Below, one piece after another: positions 25,101-36,725 of a stretch of 64,000 nt of DNA (within the stretch, counting starts at the first letter, position 1; the number at the start of each line of letters is the position of its first letter). The stretch is taken from assembly GCF_002127325.2 (NCBI RefSeq), contig NC_035443.2, forward strand, positions 30,493,930 to 30,557,929. The letters are read 5' to 3'. The DNA comes from Helianthus annuus. Taxonomy: Eukaryota; Streptophyta; Magnoliopsida; Asterales; Asteraceae. The notes beneath the pieces are model-generated. The model searched no databases and was not told where the DNA came from. It saw nothing but the letters and a program-made list of their open reading frames with translations. A program made the position numbers and the translations under genes.

Positions 25101-25631
25101 CGTTATTTGAAGGCTTACCCCGACACCGGTCTGTGGTATCCTAGGGATAATAACTTTGACTTGGTCGCATTCAGTGATTCTGATTTTGGCGGATGTAAAA
25201 TCGACGGCAAATCCACAACGGCTGGATGTCAGTTTTTAGGAAATCGCCTAGTCACATGGCAGTGCAAGAAGCAGACATGCGTCGCTACATCAACATGCAA
25301 AGCTGAATACATTGCTGCCTTAAGTTGTTGCTCCCAAGTTCTTTGGATTCAACAACAATTGCGGGACTACGGTTTTGAATTCCTAACTACTCCTATTTAC
25401 GTTGATAATTCTGCTGCTTTAGATATCACTAGAAATCCTGTGCAGCACTCAAAGACCAAACACATCGAAATCAAATATCACTTCATACGTGATTGCTTTG
25501 AGAAAAGGCTAATCGATGTTGTTAAGGTCCACACCGATGACCAACGTGCCGACTTATTTACCAAAGCTTTTGACAAATCTAGATTTGACTTCTTATTATT
25601 GGTAAACGGCATTAAGGTCAAGCAAGAGTAA
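22185..25631 (+). CDS. Element 2 pol polyprotein (protease, integrase, RT, RNase H)
   Basis: Intact 1,148-codon frame. Protease [10 protein letters not shown] (Asp 16); pre-integrase zinc module RRMGHIH...CVSCQKGK; integrase core MDLFGP (about residue 215), [14 protein letters not shown] (about 280); RT with [12 protein letters not shown] and YVDDIIFGS (about 835); RNase H FSDSDFGG (about 997) and STCKAEYIA, where element 1 has STCEAEYIA; the Glu next to Tyr is kept. The listed start is GTG; no ATG is available, and the frame is +1 relative to gag. ATGTGCAG immediately upstream looks like a splice acceptor. Probable expression is from a processed or recoded genomic RNA. Confidence 0.96.
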   Translation: MQDVLGGTINSHWIVDSGASRHMTGDLRLLYDVRNIRGGYVAFAGDKGGYITGEGSISNGIVCFDKINYVKQIDHNLLSVSQICDKKFSVIFDDAGCYVLKPGFKIPQEWILLSAPRVNDLYILDMSQAITTSAQVTCFVSKATEKESISWHRRMGHIHLRKMNHLVKNNLVNGVPVRSFHLQDICVSCQKGKQTKKSHPLKKINTVSMPLERLHMDLFGPMKHKTTFGDAYCLVVTDDYSRFSWVSFMAHKSETPGILKDLLTMLENLYTLKVKRIRSDNGTEFKNQVMDEFCTSKGILHEYSSRYTPQQNGVAERKNRTIIETARTMLVESELPIQFWGEAVSAACYTLNRVLTVKRHGKTCFELLQRRKPDLSYLEPFGAPCTMIEPDGKFGARAIEGFFLGYATPNFRVWNLATKKIELWSEVRVQRYTSPVRAPGDPWMFDYDGLFDFFNLPTFDEESAAARMLLESDNAAVSPLVRPIVVDPQASSSVNNMVQNEVYEDAADYNDSSEDDEYHDAAEGSSAPAAPVQGASVDTPHTQNVDTAEGNASTSTHIPGVELVVDLNLTNLGINARVPDNPEMRIHDTHPQQNIIGDVHRGVQTRNQLRNNRNAGLYSAIRESGQQNDWSFACYVSQEEPKSWKEALKDSAWVEAMQEELQQFHKLGVWKLVEKPENYKKIGTRWVFKCKKDDRGVVIRNKARLVVQGFRQIEGIDYNEVYAPVARLEAIRIFLAYASFKGFKVYQMDVKSAFLHGVVEEEVYVEQPPGFEDPVHPDRVWLLNKALYGLHQAPRAWYATLSTYLLENGFRRGLIDCTLFIKEQDGDLLLVQVYVDDIIFGSTNDVLCRNFERIMQDKFEMSAMGEMNFFLGLQVQQTESGIFIHQTKYVGDILSRFQMSDATPIGTPLPTNHGITPDLKGEPVSPSYYRAMIGSLMYLTASRPDIMYPTCLLARYQVNPKASHLAAVKRIFRYLKAYPDTGLWYPRDNNFDLVAFSDSDFGGCKIDGKSTTAGCQFLGNRLVTWQCKKQTCVATSTCKAEYIAALSCCSQVLWIQQQLRDYGFEFLTTPIYVDNSAALDITRNPVQHSKTKHIEIKYHFIRDCFEKRLIDVVKVHTDDQRADLFTKAFDKSRFDFLLLVNGIKVKQE

Positions 25632-27528
25632 ACCAACATCGGAAAATCATTTTTGTAAATATCTTTGTGTGTTTTAAATTTGTCTTAGTTTATTGATTTT
25701 AGGGGGAGTAAATCCGAAAATCTGAAAATCCAAAAACATCGAAAAATTTCAAAAACACAAAAACAATAGAAAAACAAAAATGAGTTTCCTGGCGAGGAAA
25801 AGAGAAAATGATAGTACATCAGTGGTCTATCCAAACCTCTTTAAACCTTAAATGTAAAACGATAAGCAGCTCTATATAAGATGTATCGGTAGGCTCACAA
25901 TCATTTTAAAGTGTGCAGGGTGATATAAATCTTAATCGACTGAAGACCAGGTGGGAACCATTCATTGGCATATGGTCTTAGTACCGAAATTTCGTTTGAT
26001 AGATTGCCGAGGTTCTGAGATATTCGGTCTTTATGCTGCTTATCATCTGGGTATCATGGTTGTATCTTTCACCGAAAAATAACGGGGACGCAAGTCTAGA
26101 TCTTCCATGATACTATACTACGTGTACATATTACATACTGCATTCGACCTCAATAAGTGATAAACAATCACATGTCCAAATCAAATAAGTGATAAAATAT
26201 CACATTTATCCGGGTGTCAAGTTCGTCTCTCTGCTGTACGGAAGTACTGACCTGTTCACGGACTTGCACCTGTGCCCTCATGCATACGAAAATCAAGTTC
26301 CTCATCAATAAGTGATTATATCACATAGGGCTTGTTATCAAATCAAAATAAGTGAGTATCTCACATTTTATACGGTCAAACAGATGATAATCGGTATACT
26401 CACCGGTAAGATGAACACTCGTGCATACCTTGATACGGGAATGTGTCGTGATGTGGATGAACACCGGTCGGTAAGTATAAATCATACCTTAACGTATCCC
26501 CTCGCCATGATTACATCTGATAAGTTGAGCTTAAGTGGACAACAATACCGATAATTGTTATAGGATGCTTATCTTAATGTTAACTAACTGAACAACAAGA
26601 GTGTTTTGGCATGACCGTACACTGATATGATTCTCTTACCCTCGAAGCTCACAAAAAGAATGTTTGTATATATTTATTTATTTACTGCTTAACTTTTATT
26701 GTTTTTCTTTTAAACAGTTTCGTCGTTTGGTGCATATCAGCACGACATTAGCGGCGATGTCGTTTGATAACACTCAAAGGATTTTAAATTGTTGTCTTTT
26801 AATTTCAAAAATACCAAAAAGATTTTAGGCGTGTTTTAATATAAACTTTATAAAAGCCAAAAAGATTTTCTTTCTACTTTATTTTCGATCGTACGATGTT
26901 GGAGCTCGAGTCTTCGTTGCCTGAAACCTGAACGAAAACCGAATTGACTAAATCTTCATAAACGGTCGAAATTTGCAAGTTTTGAAAGTTAAATCTAAAA
27001 TTGACAAATTTATTAAACTTTCAAACTGTCGGACGGTGTTTGATTATGACATGGTCATTCGTGTGTCATTTGTTTATACTATATTCCAAGCAGTTGTTCT
27101 CATTATGCGTTTAGATTTCTTGCATGTGCAGATTCTAAAGGCTAGGAGAACATGGTCGATGACAAGCTTCGGGATGAAGACACGACGAGAAGGCGCTCAA
27201 AAGATGAAGATGATCGAGTAGCCGCTGACCATCATCAACACCACCAGGATCTCACTTCATAAAGTTAAAGTATTTCACGAGCATGACCCAAGGGGGAGCT
27301 TATGTTAAGGGGGAGTTTGTAAACACACTTCCTACATGATATGGGTAGTTTGTTGATACACTCTCTGCTTTCAAGACGTGAAGACTTTGAAGATCCTCCG
27401 ACAATGAAGACTTGAAAGACTGGAAAGGACATCAGAGTTTTGGTAACTCGAAGACCAAAGACTGTCGAAGTTCGAGACGAGTCTACAACTTTAGAAGATA
27501 AAGACAAAGCTACAGCCAAGGGGGAGTT
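25632..27528 (+). other. Element 2 3' region and polypurine tract
   Basis: 1.9 kb without a gene. It carries AAGGGGGAG-type purine tracts at about 27290 and 27313, and the functional-looking one (AAGGGGGAG, about 27518-27526) directly abutting the 3' LTR. The stretch 25632-26900 matches the pol 3' region of element 1 in reverse orientation. No remnant of the extra gene is visible. Confidence 0.75.
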
Positions 27529-28156
27529 TGTTGGTGCACTTGTGTCTGTACTTTATCTGTATTCGGTCTGTATGTGAACGATGTCCTAAGTTAGTCTGTA
27601 AGTTGACAAAGTCAACTATCCTCCTAGTTTGACTTGGCCAATAACTTGTAATATGTATGTCTGTATCGAAGGATAGCCTCGAAGGATACAGTTGATCCTT
27701 CGAGGTGCTCGAAAGATATGCTTCGAATGTTAGACCTCGAAGGATCATCCTTCGAGGTCCCTGCTCATCCTTCGAATGAAATGTACTCGATAGATGATCC
27801 TTCGGACCATCTATCGGATCCTTCGACCAGACATCATGGGCTGGGTATATATATACCCATGCAGTGTAGTGTGAAAGATAGATGCACACTTAGAGAGACA
27901 GACAAGAGTTGAGAGCATTCTGTCCGGAACATACACACACACACTTTGAGAGTTTGCAAACTGATTGTAAACATTGTGCTTGTAACCGGAAACTTTCTAC
28001 GCATTAATACAAGTGGTGTTAATCGTTGAGTCTTGTGTGTTCTTGTGTTTGTTCTTGCATCATCCCGGTTTGCTCGCTAGCTTGGATTCCGCACTCGCTA
28101 GTGAGTTTGTATAACAAGGTTTAGGTTTGTTCTCGATCCTCCGAGAGGGACCTACA
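27529..28156 (+). repeat. 3' LTR of element 2 (628 bp)
   Basis: Identical in length to the 5' LTR and, by base-by-base reading, different at one position only. It is followed by the target duplicate ACAAG at 28157-28161. Confidence 0.96.
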
Positions 28157-28161
28157 ACAAG

Positions 28162-29189
28162 TATACAAGCTTGTTGGGTCAAAACCACATTCTAAACCGG
28201 TCTTCGCTTTATCATGCGTTTGAACCGTGACTTCCTTTTGAAAACTAACCGGTCTAAGTCTAAGCTTAATTAAAGACCCGTTAGGATTCTAACAGGTTAT
28301 TAAAAACCTTCGTTCCAGATTAGGAGCCCAGTAAAAGATACGTGCACTTGCTGTATTTGATTTATACTTTGCTCAGGTAAATACTCTTAACTTATTTTCC
28401 CTATACGGGCTTGGGATACGGTACTATAAAAGTACCGCTTGGTCGGGTGTGTAGTCATTTGAATCGGATTGTGATTAATGTATGTACATGACCCGTTTAA
28501 TATGTATTATTTGGTGTATGGCCTTTGGGGGTTAAATGACCATGTCCCGGATATCTTTGGCATCATTCAAAGAAATGGCCACGACCTAAGCACGGGGTGT
28601 AGGCGTACACCTGACAGCTGTATTATGTAAAAACTGATAGCCCACTTAGAGGAATCAGCCTTGTGGGTATTATACCTGTGGCGTGTCAGTTAATCTAGAC
28701 CGGCCCTACAGGCCGGCCCTGATGGACGACAAATAAGTAATACTGTATACAAGATTATTTTTAAATAATTGTCCCAAGTTATAAAAATATTTTTGCCGAA
28801 GAGCATTCAAATCAATTTTCAAACTCTTTACAAAATGAGTCAGTTAAGTTGTATTTACCAGTGTAAACTGACGTATTTTCCAAAAAGGCTAAGTGCAGGT
28901 ACTATACATAATAGGCTGGCTACTCCAGGCATCAATAATCAAGTCTCGCAAGCTCTAGATGTCAAAGTCTGTCGAACAGTTTTTCCCTTTTTATTCGATC
29001 CGCCTGTGGATCTGTTTCAACTGTTTTGTGATACTTAACATTACAATTTATTCGGATGAAATAAATCTATCTCTTTTGCTTCCGCTGTGCATTTATTATT
29101 GTGTTGTTTGACTATGATGATATCAACTACGTCACGATACTCCCCACCGGGCCCACCGGTGACACGTGGTAAAATAGGGGTGTGACACC
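28162..29189. mobile_element. Right part of the gypsy-type LTR split by element 2
   Basis: Continues the LTR-like sequence interrupted at 16900. Phrases such as 'ggccacgacctaagcacggg' (near 28577) and the closing GGGGTGTGACACC (about 29178-29190) are typical of Asteraceae gypsy LTR ends as I remember them; a library search would decide. I see no gene. Confidence 0.45.
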
Positions 29190-29196
29190 AACACAA

Positions 29197-32100
29197 TGAT
29201 CCTACACAAACCTCACTACGGTCGGACTCAAAACATTCAGAATCCAAGACCAGTGAGATAAAGGCAAACACCATTGAAGAACACATCTTCAAGATAGTTT
29301 AACCTTTACAAGATAAGACTCAATCAGCCAGATCTACATTCAATCTCACACATACAGATCCTTAACACGACGATCTGCTTTAACTCTCAACAAGACTTAA
29401 TGGACACACTACAAATCTGAACATACAAGAACGAGAAAGAAGAAATATCTCACTCAAAACCAACCAAGAACCATTAAAAAGAATCACATTCTTAGAATTA
29501 AAGAACATATTGATCATGACTCAACATGTATGAACATATCATTTAGAAACTTAATAACCATGTGCCAATAACAAAATTCAAGATTGTTACTACTAGCAAC
29601 TAGGATCAAGAACAAAGTTTAACACACATAGAACTTAGCACAAAGATTGAACAAATAGTACATTAAAACAGATAATCAACCTTCAACCTAATGATTACAA
29701 CAGATTCATTCTAAAACAGTGAAAAACGATCAAAAAAACAATAGAGAACACATGTCAAATTTGCAAACTCAAATGATTTCAACAATCGAAAGCTTTTATA
29801 ATTTTTACAAAATCTCTACAGATCTAAACGATCAGAATAACAATATGAGATTTTGATAACAAAATCTATACGACTTAACATATTTTAACATGAGAAAAAC
29901 CTAGACCTCATATTTACTCCTAGGACTTCTAAAGAAACCACATAGTAAAGATAAAAAAAACTGATTAACTTTGTTTATTCAAATCAAATACATAAAACCA
30001 TGTGTAACAATGAAAACAGACAATTAACAAGACTAACACAATCAGTCACATATAAGATCAACACAACATGTGTAAGACCTTGATCCCAAGAAAGAACAAA
30101 ACAAATAGATAACGAGAGTCACAAAAATACAGATAATACTACTGAGTTACATCTATCCCATTGTCTAGCCAAAACCTCATTATTCTCAGACTTGTACCAT
30201 CACCCGTTGTAAACACAAAAAACAGGTAGCAATCAAGAAACAATTAAACAGGAAGTTTCAACAATTGCACAAATCAACACAACAATAAAAACAGTAAGCA
30301 ACTAGGGCGAAACCTCGACAGGGACCAGATCAGAGGTTCATCACTCAAAGGTGCCTCTGCAAGCCTTGTTGAGGAAGCCTCTTAGACCTAGACACAAACT
30401 AATCAAAAATAGAGATAGGCAAAAACAACAAGCAAATCAGAACAAGTAACTCAGAAGATAACTTGAATAACAAACAAGAAGTAACCACAAAAAACAACCA
30501 AGAATGCAACAGGATGTACCCTTCCTGTGTCCCAAATTCACAAGACCGGTCCAACTACCCCGGCAACAGGATGCCTAATGCAAGAAAACAATAGAAACGT
30601 AAAATCAGGAAAGATCTCACCGAGATAGCAAACCCTAGCTGGGGTTTCTCCATTTCCAATCAACGATTTTACGACCTTCGAGGGTTGAACCCTTGTTTTG
30701 AACAGCAGCTTCCTAGATCAACAACTTCTAGAGGAATCACCTTCCCTTTGCCATTTCCGGTAGACATTTTTCTCCCACGAACATAAATGACTGTTTCTCT
30801 CATCTTTTTTCCGCTCAATTTCTATTTCTAAGGTTTCTGTTCGAACACAAAACCAGTTGGTTTGGCACTGTAGAATCTTCAAGAATCCACCAAAATTTCA
30901 AAACCCCACATCTCACTTTCCAAAAATCCAACCTTTTACCCGTTGCTTGTTGAGCAACATGACGGTGACTTTACCCTTTATTCCGGTCTGAACCAGAAAC
31001 CCACCTTGGATAATCAAGAAATCCCATATCTTGAATCCACTCTCCAACGCAGATGAAGAAGTCTCGAAATGTTTGAAATACGGTTATGTTACCAAGACAC
31101 AAATTCTTCGTAACCGAGTCACCTTTAATAAACGAATCCATCATAGGTCATGGAATTCTGGGTGGTTGCTGCCGCTACTGGTGAGAAGTAAAGTTCTTTG
31201 AACTTACTGGATCAGTGAAGCTTCCAGGACGACCAGGATAGACGCATGTCAGGAGACTTGAATCAAGAGATCTTCATTCACAAGGCAACGACATGGTGTC
31301 TTTGTTCCTCGGGGTAACAATCGGCAAGAAAGAGAAACATAAATAGAAAAAGAAGCAGTAAACGAGGAAGATGACATCACCAGCCGGAAAAACTCACTGG
31401 ATTTTCAACTACCTACCGGAGTTTCAATTGTTCGCCGGAATAAGTTTCAACAGAAGAAAAAAGAGATTAATGAAGAATCAAGAAAAAGAGAACTGCCAGA
31501 AAAATAACTGTTCGTTGGAATCGTTGATTGGAGATATGAACCGATTTGGCTCTGATAAATCTCCCAAGATCCAGTGCCAAGATTCACAACAGAGAAGAAC
31601 CCCCAAATAATCAGAAACCCTAACTTTTGATAATCAATTAACACACTCAAATAACGGAAGCGAATATCTCAAGAGCTTTTATAGCTCTGATACCATGTTA
31701 AAAATACATGGATCTATGCCAAGAACACTTTGATGTTTACTATAACACTCAACAAATATAAAAGGAAATAAAATATGATACAAATCTCTCAAAAATCTCA
31801 CCAGCAGATCATCAACACATTAACACGATGATCTGCACTCTCTCTCTTAACAGATCTGCACACTGAACAATAGATCTCAACAAGAAATCTATAAGAAACA
31901 ATAAACCCTAAGAGAGAAAATATGAACAGAGAAGATGAAAAGATAAGATTTACAAACTGAATATGTTGTGGTTAAAACGGAATTGCCAAGCTATCACGAC
32001 GGCTTTTTCTGACTCTCTCAGATACATACATGGAAAACTGCTCTTAGTTGGTCACAATGAAGGAGACCTAAGAGAGAGAAAGAAATAACTCTCTGATAGA

Positions 32101-32224
32101 AGTATCTCGAAAAATAATCATCCTAATAGAAGTGTTATGTTGCTAGGTTTATAACACTGCAGACCCATAACTTCAGTCTACTGTCAGCCCATCATAAGCA
32201 GCAGCCTCCAGCCCATGTATAACA
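29197..32224 (-). mobile_element. Non-coding minus-strand LTR element with one recognisable LTR
   Basis: Anchored by an LTR at 31696-32224 and, just inside it, a primer-binding-site complement (GCTCTGATACCAT near 31684-31696). The 2.5 kb from 29197 to 31690 has no retroelement domain in any frame; it is A/C-rich, with transcript-like phrases but no protein I recognise. No second LTR is visible on the left. It looks like a LARD-type or internally decayed element. CACAA follows the LTR at 32225 and also occurs at 29192-29196, which might be a target duplication but could be chance. Confidence 0.45.
31696..32224 (-). repeat. LTR of the non-coding minus-strand element (about 529 bp)
   Basis: The ends are mutually inverted: plus-strand TGTTAAAAATACATGG at the left and CCATGTATAACA at the right. 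It abuts a PBS-like sequence. Bases 31825-32224 recur at 1-400 as part of the larger direct repeat. Confidence 0.5.
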
Positions 32225-32771
32225 CACAAAAAATAAACGTATGTAAAATGTATAGAAATAATAAAAGTGTGTTCAACAATGTATAGTTTTCAACAGTTAC
32301 TTTAAAGTTTGAAGTGAAACACTCCATCTTCTCCACTCAATTCAAGTTTGACAAATACGTTGTAGCATATAAAATAAAAATCATGTGTATTATTGTGGCA
32401 TCTTCACCCCATGTTCATAATTTTATTAACCTTCCCTCAAAATACTTCCTAATTAATGTAGCAGTAAGGATAAACAACCTCCACTTCAATTACAGATTAT
32501 TCATTGTGTTTTCTATTTGACCTCAAATCCTATTAACATGTCTTATAGAATTCATTAATCAACACGATGATAAGATACAAAAACCAACAACTTACAATAT
32601 GAAATAATTTATGCTTAAAGACTCAACCACCTTACGTTTTTTCTTTCTAGAAGTTCCATCGTCATCTAAGCTAGCATTGGGAACTTGTTTGTTTCATTTG
32701 CCACTCCGTACATAGTATCATATAATAGCTTGTTAAATGTTTCTATGCAAGCATCGCGAACTTATTTTCTT
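31825..32771. repeat. Direct repeat copy 2 (partner at 1-947)
   Basis: This copy is continuous with OCT gene A on its right, so it is likely the ancestral context. It holds most of an LTR (to 32224), AT-rich OCT 3' flank, the extra OCT tail (32666-32743) and the 3' edge of gene A. The final shared octamer ATTTTCTT is at 32764-32771. Confidence 0.93.
32666..32764 (-). pseudogene. Tandem extra copy of the OCT C-terminal codons
   Basis: On the minus strand, directly after the ancestral stop of gene A (TAG, 32745-32743), a second copy of the last 25 codons begins (GAAACATTT...) and ends with MLA and TAG at 32668-32666. It aligns with the end of OCT gene B. It is either a microduplication of the exon end or the remnant of a third OCT gene removed by recombination. 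It is not translated from gene A, which stops earlier. Confidence 0.75.
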
Positions 32772-33912
32772 CAACTTTCCGTTCCATCCATGGTGTCATA
32801 CAACGGCCTGTTTAATGTTTCTGGCAAGAAAAACATAAGAATACCACCCACAATTCCACATATCCCAAATACCATAAACGAAAGACTAGCACTTTTAACT
32901 ACCACGAAAGGTACTAGTATGGATCCTATTTGTCCCGCTTGCCTTGCACATCCAATCGCTACGCTTCGGACTACAGTTGGAAACAATTCCATCGCGTATA
33001 CATATAACAAATTATAAGTTCCAGCCATCCCAAATATCCCCAAAACTCCACACACCATCCTGGTTGCCTTCCAATTCTCTTTGCTTCCAATCAAGCTACC
33101 TATAAGGCAAAAGATTCCACTGAACCACTGTGCTCCTATTCCTAATGACTTGCTTCCATACCTATCTATTAAGAATGCAACCAAAAGATACCCTGGCATC
33201 TCTACAACCGAATTGAGTAACACACTAAAGTAGATATTAGTTTTAAGGTTTGTGGCATTTAAGTTTACTCCATAATACACGATCGAGCTTGTAAAGTAGA
33301 TTCCCATAAGAAGAAACAAACGCATTCGCAATAATGGAGACCTAATCACATCTCTTATTGATGCGGCCACAATTTCTTTTGTTCCAGTTTCTATACTCTC
33401 GTGATCACGCCTTTTAGCTTCCTTATCTAGGACAATATACACATTTTCAGGGAGGTGGTTTCCATTTATTTTGGCGATATTCTGCATGATCTTCATGGCT
33501 TCATCTGTTTTACCTCGAATGAGGTACCAACGTGGGGACTCGAAGATGAAAGGGAGCATGAAAAGAAGAAAGATGACGGAGGGTATGGAAGAAGCAATGT
33601 AAAGAAACCGCCATGATTGAAATATGTATGCTATGCCAGAGATAAGAGCTATCCCGAATGAGTAAAAATAGAAGGTGGACATGCCTGCAATTCCATGTTT
33701 GGCAGGTCCTATGGGTTCGATGGCGAGAACATAGGCACAAACGCCAATCCCACCATTGCTGAAGCCGGTGAGTAGACGGAGGAGGACATAGGTCCAATAA
33801 CCGAGGGAGATGGATGTCAATAGGCTAAAAATGATGTTCAAAATGCATACAATCATTAGTGATCGTTTCCTTCCCAATTTGCTATCGGATAGGTGACCAA
33901 ATGTACCACCAC
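32771..33912 (-). CDS. OCT gene A, exon 2 (organic cation/carnitine transporter, MFS)
   Basis: Encodes the C-terminal 379 residues of an SLC22-type transporter of organic cations or carnitine across a membrane (plasma membrane or tonoplast in plant OCTs). It opens after a clear acceptor (TTTCGCAG) with GGGTFGHLSDSKLGRKRS, the MFS loop-2/3 signature, and continues with the family motifs ESPRWYLIRGK, ELFPTVVRS and PETLNRPLYDTM plus about ten hydrophobic segments. The second signature reads DRYGSKS where gene B has DRFGRKS. The frame ends early (DGTES, stop): a one-base insertion relative to gene B removes the last nine or so residues, which remain readable in another frame up to TAG at 32743. 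Splice phase matches exon 1 at 53075. Function in detail and substrate are unknown. Confidence 0.88.
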
Positions 33913-34649
33913 CTGCGAAATAAGATTAACCATTTTAATCGATAATAGTAAGTATATGACAATTTTAAATAATACAAACTTACCCTGGGTTATAATGAAT
34001 GCACTATGGTTTGCTCATACATATGTATTTCAACTTCAAATAAGTTAATAAGGTTACAGTTATAAAAGAAGATGTTATCAAGAATATCTGTTGGAACCAA
34101 GACTAGTGCTGACAAATTCTGACACAGACCTATTAACACAAGACGGATTTAAACAAGCTTGGGTAACTTAACAAGTTTCGTGTCTTAAATGAGTTGACAC
34201 GTGTAATATATAATCATATTCGTGTTAAAAATGGCTAAACCTCTGTTAATCTGCTAATGGCCTACTTAAACATGTAATTTTTAATTAAAAAAGGGCCAAA
34301 CTATCTGCACACCTTGGTTGGCTATCTAGACACTTAGGGTTTACCTACGCTGCGTATAGGGTTACCTCTATACGCTGCGTATAGAGCTATACTCAGCGTA
34401 TATAAACCATGGATTTCAGAGCCTTATTAGCAATCATTGCATAGAAAACAAGGGTTTATATACGCTGCGTATAGAGCTATACTCAGCGTATATAACTCAT
34501 CAGTTTTTTTTTTTTTTTTGCAATTTTGATGTGTTTGTGGTATAAATTCTCACCCGGTTCCAACGTTAAATCGCTTAAAATATATAATCGTTAATGATAT
34601 ACAAATAATATTATATAACGTTAAATTGTTTTGGAAAACGTATATACGA

Positions 34650-35590
34650 TTCGAATATACTACACTATACGATACGATACGATACTATACGATACGATAT
34701 AACGCCCGTATAGGTCTATAGGTGTAGTATATGTCCCGTATAGGCCTATAGGCCTATACGATACGTTGCAACACGATACGATACTATAGGATACTATACA
34801 ACACTCGTATAAGCCTATAGATGTAGCATAGGTCCCTTATAGGCCTATAGGTGTGGTTTAGGTCCCGTGTAGGCCAATAGGCATATAAAAGGCCTACATG
34901 GAACCTATACGAGACTTATACTATAGACTATACGATACGATGCAAGACGATACGATACTATAGGATACCATACAACACTCGTATAAGCCTATAGATGTAG
35001 TATAGGTCCCTTATAGGCCTATAGGTGTGGTTTTGGGCCCGTGTAGGCCTATAGGCATATACAAGACATACATAGAACCTATATGAGACTTATACTATAC
35101 ACTATACGATACAATGCAACATGATACGATACTATAGGATACTATACAATACTCGTATAAGCCTATAGATGTAGTATAGGTCCCTTATAGGCCTATAGGT
35201 GTGGTTTAGGTCTCGTGTAGGCCTATAGGCATATACAAGGCCTATATGGAACATATACGACACTTATACTATACACTATACGATGCAACACGATACTATA
35301 CTATACGATACAATATAACACCCGTATAGGCCTATAGGTGTGGTTTAGGTCCCGTATAGGCCTATTGGTGTGGTTTAGGTCCCGTGTAGGCCTATAGGCA
35401 TATACATGACCTATATGAGACTTATACGCGGCTTATACGAGACTTATACTATACACTATACGATACAATACGATGCAATACGATACGACACTATAGTATA
35501 GGTCCCGTATAGGCCTATAGGCAGATACAAGACCTATATGAGACTTATACGAGGTTTATACGAGACTTATACTATATGATACGATACTTA
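34650..35590. repeat. Left tandem array (ACGATACGATA / GCCTATAGG units)
   Basis: Repeats of about 100-200 bp, each with an ACGATACGATAC run, an ACACTCGTATAAGCCTATAG-type run and ggtcccgtataggcctatag. The core GGCCTATAGG is itself nearly palindromic. At least four imperfect copies start near 34740, 34930, 35110 and 35290. Confidence 0.8.
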
Positions 35591-35599
35591 AAAATGTTT

Positions 35600-35995
35600 T
35601 TTTTAAATTCACCCTTTATATACGCTGCGTATAGGCCTATACGCAGTGTATATAAAGGGTCAAAAAAATATACTTTTACCATAGGTTTGGGGTTAAAAAT
35701 AAAAATTACCCTTTATATACGCTGCGTATAGGTCTATATGCAGCGTATATAAAGGGTCAAAAAGACAATTTTACCCTTGCATATTGTTGCGTATAGCCCC
35801 AAATGCAGGGGTAAAATGGTCTTTCCCACTATACGCTGCGTATAGACCCATACGCAGTGTATATAAATGGTCAAAAAGACAATTTTACCCTTGCATTTGG
35901 CTTCGTATAGCTCCAAATGAAGGGGTAAATGGTCTTTTTGACCCTTTATATATGCTGCGTATAGACCTATACGCAGCGTATATAAAGGTTTTTTT
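35600..35995. repeat. Central block with four near-palindromic 48-bp modules
   Basis: Modules at 35612-35659, 35709-35756, about 35829-35870 and about 35940-35990. The first has 24-base arms with 23 of 24 positions paired (arm starts CCCTTTATATACGC). They are spaced by 50-75 bp containing 'tcaaaaagacaattttaccc' phrases. They would form very stable hairpins in RNA or single-stranded DNA. Confidence 0.85.
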
Positions 35996-36019
35996 ATAAA
36001 CATTTATACATTATTGGTT

Positions 36020-36725
36020 TAGGTCTCGTATTGGCCATACAACACTCGTATAAGCCTATAGATGTAGTATAGGTCCCTTATAGGCCTATAGGTGTGGTTT
36101 AGGTCCCGTATAGGCCTATAGGTGTGGTTTAGGTCCCGTGTAGGCCAATAGGTGTAGTATAAGTCTCGTATAGGTTTCCTATATGTCTTGTATATGCATA
36201 TAGGCCTATACGGGACCTAAACCACACCTATAGGCCTATACGGGTGTTATATCGTATCGTATAGTATCCTATCGTATAATATCGTATCGTATAGTATAGT
36301 GTAGTATAAGTCTCTTATAGGTTTCCTATAGGTCTTGTATATGCATATAGGCCTATACGGGACCTAAACCACACCTATAGGCCTATACGAGACATATACT
36401 ATGCTATACGATACGATATCACACTTATAGGCTTATACGAGGTCAATACGTGACATATACTACGCTATACGACACGATATCAAACTTATAGGCTTATACG
36501 AGGTCAATACGTGACCTATACTACACCTATACGATACGATATCACACTTATAGGCTTATACGAGGTCAATACGGGACCTAAACACACGTATACGATACGA
36601 TATCACACTTATAGGCTTATACGAGGTCAATATGGGACCTAAACCACACCTATAGGCATATACGGGTGTTATATCGTATCGTATAGTGTATAGTATAAGT
36701 CTCGTATAGGTTCCCTGTAGGTCTT
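36020..36725. repeat. Right tandem array, partly inverted relative to the left
   Basis: Same motifs as the left array, first in direct then in inverted orientation (for example 'cctatacgggacctaaacca' near 36212 and 36352), with repeated 'cacttataggcttatacgag' units near 36422, 36482, 36545 and 36607. Confidence 0.8.

Larger units (their letters stand above)
16901..28156 (+). mobile_element. Element 2: complete, recent SIRE/Maximus-style Ty1/copia retrotransposon
   Basis: 11,256 bp flanked by the 5-bp target duplication ACAAG (16896-16900 and 28157-28161). The two 628-bp LTRs differ at a single base by my reading (T at about 17412 versus G in the 3' copy), so insertion is recent. It carries a PBS, repeat-rich leader, gag with three stops, intact pol, a 1.9-kb 3' region and a polypurine tract. 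Unlike element 1 it has no extra gene between pol and the 3' LTR. Confidence 0.96.

Noticed and set aside
35734..36003. Open frames on both strands in the foldback element
   Set aside because: Palindromic repeats that lack stop codons on either strand; no coding signal.
34650..36725. CRISPR-like array of regular repeats
   Set aside because: Eukaryotic context, degenerate repeats without unique spacers, and no cas genes.
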